Source: Aulosira sp. FACHB-615 | GTDB taxonomy: Bacteria; Cyanobacteriota; Cyanobacteriia; Cyanobacteriales; Nostocaceae | NCBI RefSeq assembly: GCF_014698045.1 | Contig: NZ_JACJSE010000005.1 | Coordinates: 372,001 to 436,000 of the forward strand | Length of the DNA stretch: 64,000 nucleotides | Direction: 5' to 3' | Shown: piece after piece, positions 62,566 through 64,000 of the stretch | How the letters are laid out: the number at the start of each line of letters is the position of its first letter | Numbering within the stretch: position 1 is the stretch's first letter | Notes under the pieces: generated by a model | Seen by the model: only the letters and a program-made list of their open reading frames with translations | Databases searched by the model: none | What the model was told of the DNA's origin: nothing | Made by a program: the position numbers and the translations under genes

Positions 62566-63987
62566 TTATTTCCCTGAATCAGAATTTTCTCTTTTTTCCT
62601 TGACATCACGTAACTTTTGAATTAGTTCAGGATTAGGTTCTTGAGAAGAAGATAATTGATTCCGATTAGTTATAGATGTTGATGATTTAGGTTGCAGGTT
62701 ATCACCAGCAGGTGTAGTCAATGGTTGAGATGTCACCACTGGATTAGGCTTGAGTTTGCTACTATTACCTGCGGGAAGAATGATTGGCTGGCTATCTGTT
62801 GCTGGTTGATTAGTCGCTGATGGTGTCTGTTGTGAACCATCTCCCGCAGTGTTGCTACCATCTTGAAAACGCAGGTTAAATGGGTAACGGCTAATTGTTT
62901 TCTCACCCTTCAAAGACTTAGCATTAAAATATTGTCTTGTTTTTAATAACAGTGCTGGAGAAAGCAATTTATCTTGGAATTTGATATCTAATACTTTGCC
63001 ATCAGGATCTACTACTAAAACCCCTAGTACTGTGCCTTCTACACCTGTTTTACTCACAGGAACTGTATCCCGAATCACGGGTTTTTCTTCTGAATTAGGG
63101 TATTTCTGTTGTAATTCTTTTCGCAGTTCTTCGTAAGATTGAACTTGGGCTATTAGCGTTTGGTTAGGAGCTTTTGTCGGTAAGTTCGGTGTATTGATTG
63201 GCTTTAAAGCAGGGAGATTTGCGGTTGATGTTGTATTATCCCCTGTCTTGGGTGTTTGATTGATGACGGTTCCCGAATTTGGGTTGGGATTAGTCGCCAC
63301 ATTATTCTCAGGCTCAGGCTGTACAGATTGGGGAGTAACTTTGCTATTTGCAGTTGTCACACTTGAGCTATATGCTGGATTGGGAGTTGGACTATTGAGG
63401 ATGTCCGGTGGTATTTGTGCTGGGGGTAAATCTGGTAATTGCGGTTGCGAATTTTCGGGAATGACTGGCTTGTTATCAAAATTCGGAATTGCAGCAGTAA
63501 ATTTTTGGTTCCCAACTTTAAAACGGGAGTCAAAGCCATAACTTTGTCTGGGAAATTGTATAGACTGCCTACCAGGCATTGAGGAGATCCGGTAGTTATT
63601 AGAAGTAGTCGGTATGGATGGTATTACTGACTGTGTATAACCAGATGGTGGTAAGGGAGGAATGACAGTTGTTTGTCCACCAAAGTTAGGCGGAAGTGCT
63701 TGTGGTTGTAGTGCTAGTTGCTGTTGCGACAATGTTGGTAATTGTGGTTGCACAGCAAATTGAGATGTACCAGGAGTTTGGGGTAAACGATTTTGATCAG
63801 CTTGGCTTAACTCCAAAATACCCACTGATTTTGATGACGCTGCATCTTTTGGTTTACTGGGATCTACTGGCATTAATGGCACAATCAGTGCAATAGCGCC
63901 ATGAATCCCAACTGAAGCTAAAGCAGCGATTCCCGTTGGCTGGCTTAAAATTTCAGGTATATTTTTTAGTAGGGAGACGTAAGACAT
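62566..63987 (-). CDS. TonB-like energy transducer protein
   Basis: A 473-residue inner-membrane protein. One N-terminal helix (GIAALASVGIHGAIALIVPL) is followed by a long Pro/Gln/Ser-rich periplasmic spacer and a C-terminal TonB-type domain (about 320-400): GTVLGVLVVDPDGKVLDIKF, then LLLKTRQYFNAKSLKG and YPFNLRFQ. A further disordered, Asn/Ser-rich tail of about 70 residues follows, which is unusual because TonB normally ends soon after its domain. It should couple proton-motive force to outer-membrane transport. The ATG is 13 bases from the window end, so the upstream context is not visible. Confidence 0.8.
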   Translation of the reverse strand: MSYVSLLKNIPEILSQPTGIAALASVGIHGAIALIVPLMPVDPSKPKDAASSKSVGILELSQADQNRLPQTPGTSQFAVQPQLPTLSQQQLALQPQALPPNFGGQTTVIPPLPPSGYTQSVIPSIPTTSNNYRISSMPGRQSIQFPRQSYGFDSRFKVGNQKFTAAIPNFDNKPVIPENSQPQLPDLPPAQIPPDILNSPTPNPAYSSSVTTANSKVTPQSVQPEPENNVATNPNPNSGTVINQTPKTGDNTTSTANLPALKPINTPNLPTKAPNQTLIAQVQSYEELRKELQQKYPNSEEKPVIRDTVPVSKTGVEGTVLGVLVVDPDGKVLDIKFQDKLLSPALLLKTRQYFNAKSLKGEKTISRYPFNLRFQDGSNTAGDGSQQTPSATNQPATDSQPIILPAGNSSKLKPNPVVTSQPLTTPAGDNLQPKSSTSITNRNQLSSSQEPNPELIQKLRDVKEKRENSDSGK

Positions 63988-64000
63988 AGCTGTTATCGTT

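Overview
The window comes from the chromosome of a filamentous, probably heterocyst-forming cyanobacterium (Nostocales type). The evidence is the very frequent HIP1 octamer GCGATCGC, the photosystem II gene psb30, a fused thiO-thiG gene, a choice-of-anchor A/PEP-CTERM protein, a zinc-type SLH porin, many heptamer tandem repeats (STRRs) and several families of small palindromic or MITE-like repeats. The housekeeping genes are recJ, cysK, cimA, thiO-thiG, cobK and leuS.

Layout. 0-8 kb: a 5'-truncated VKOR-DsbA gene, a CHASE2-PAS-GGDEF cyclase, a small secreted peptide, a nitroreductase plus sulfonate-type binding protein, and an IscB N-terminal remnant. 8-14 kb: DUF5331 protein, 2Fe-2S ferredoxin, cysK, a YkgJ-like protein, psb30, and recJ with an in-frame palindromic repeat. 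14-21 kb: an Slr1339-like protein, twin VWA proteins, a Ser-Asn repeat secreted protein next to a JmjC oxygenase, a double Tudor-knot protein, Uma2 and a site-2 protease. 22-28 kb: cimA, a Ser/Thr-rich membrane-anchored protein, thiO-thiG, nested repeats and an unknown protein.

28.6-35 kb: a tRNA/retron island. Three atypical tRNA genes lead into a retron-type RNA whose ends form an 11-bp a1/a2 duplex, followed by a retron reverse transcriptase. The unit is tandemly duplicated. The second copy has a decayed tRNA, a second structured RNA and a reverse transcriptase cut off by a MITE. A plasmid-type CyRepA1 replication gene follows. 35-43 kb: an MBL protein, a cobalamin riboswitch with DUF1636 and cobK, and a zinc cluster (ArsR-type regulator, znuC, znuA behind a Zur box, SLH porin) without a permease gene.

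43-49.2 kb, minus strand: the most unusual locus. A Ro60-like alpha-solenoid/VWA protein, an L7/L12 paralogue, two further conserved-looking small proteins, a ThiF-type E1 enzyme and a partner protein share the strand with at least four structured RNAs. Each RNA has a long end-to-end stem capped by a tRNA-like module. One module is circularly permuted (T-arm, acceptor hairpin, D-arm), as expected for a YrlA-type Y RNA. Another unit sits inside the anticodon loop of a split tRNA. I read this as a Ro60-Y RNA system in which tRNA-like RNAs and proteins are interleaved.

49-64 kb: the PEP-CTERM protein, a small alarmone-hydrolase-like HD protein, twin PD-(D/E)xK-type proteins, a TPR-CHAT protein, an orphan RelN-like antitoxin with an Uma2 fragment, a coiled-coil pair, leuS and a TonB-like protein.
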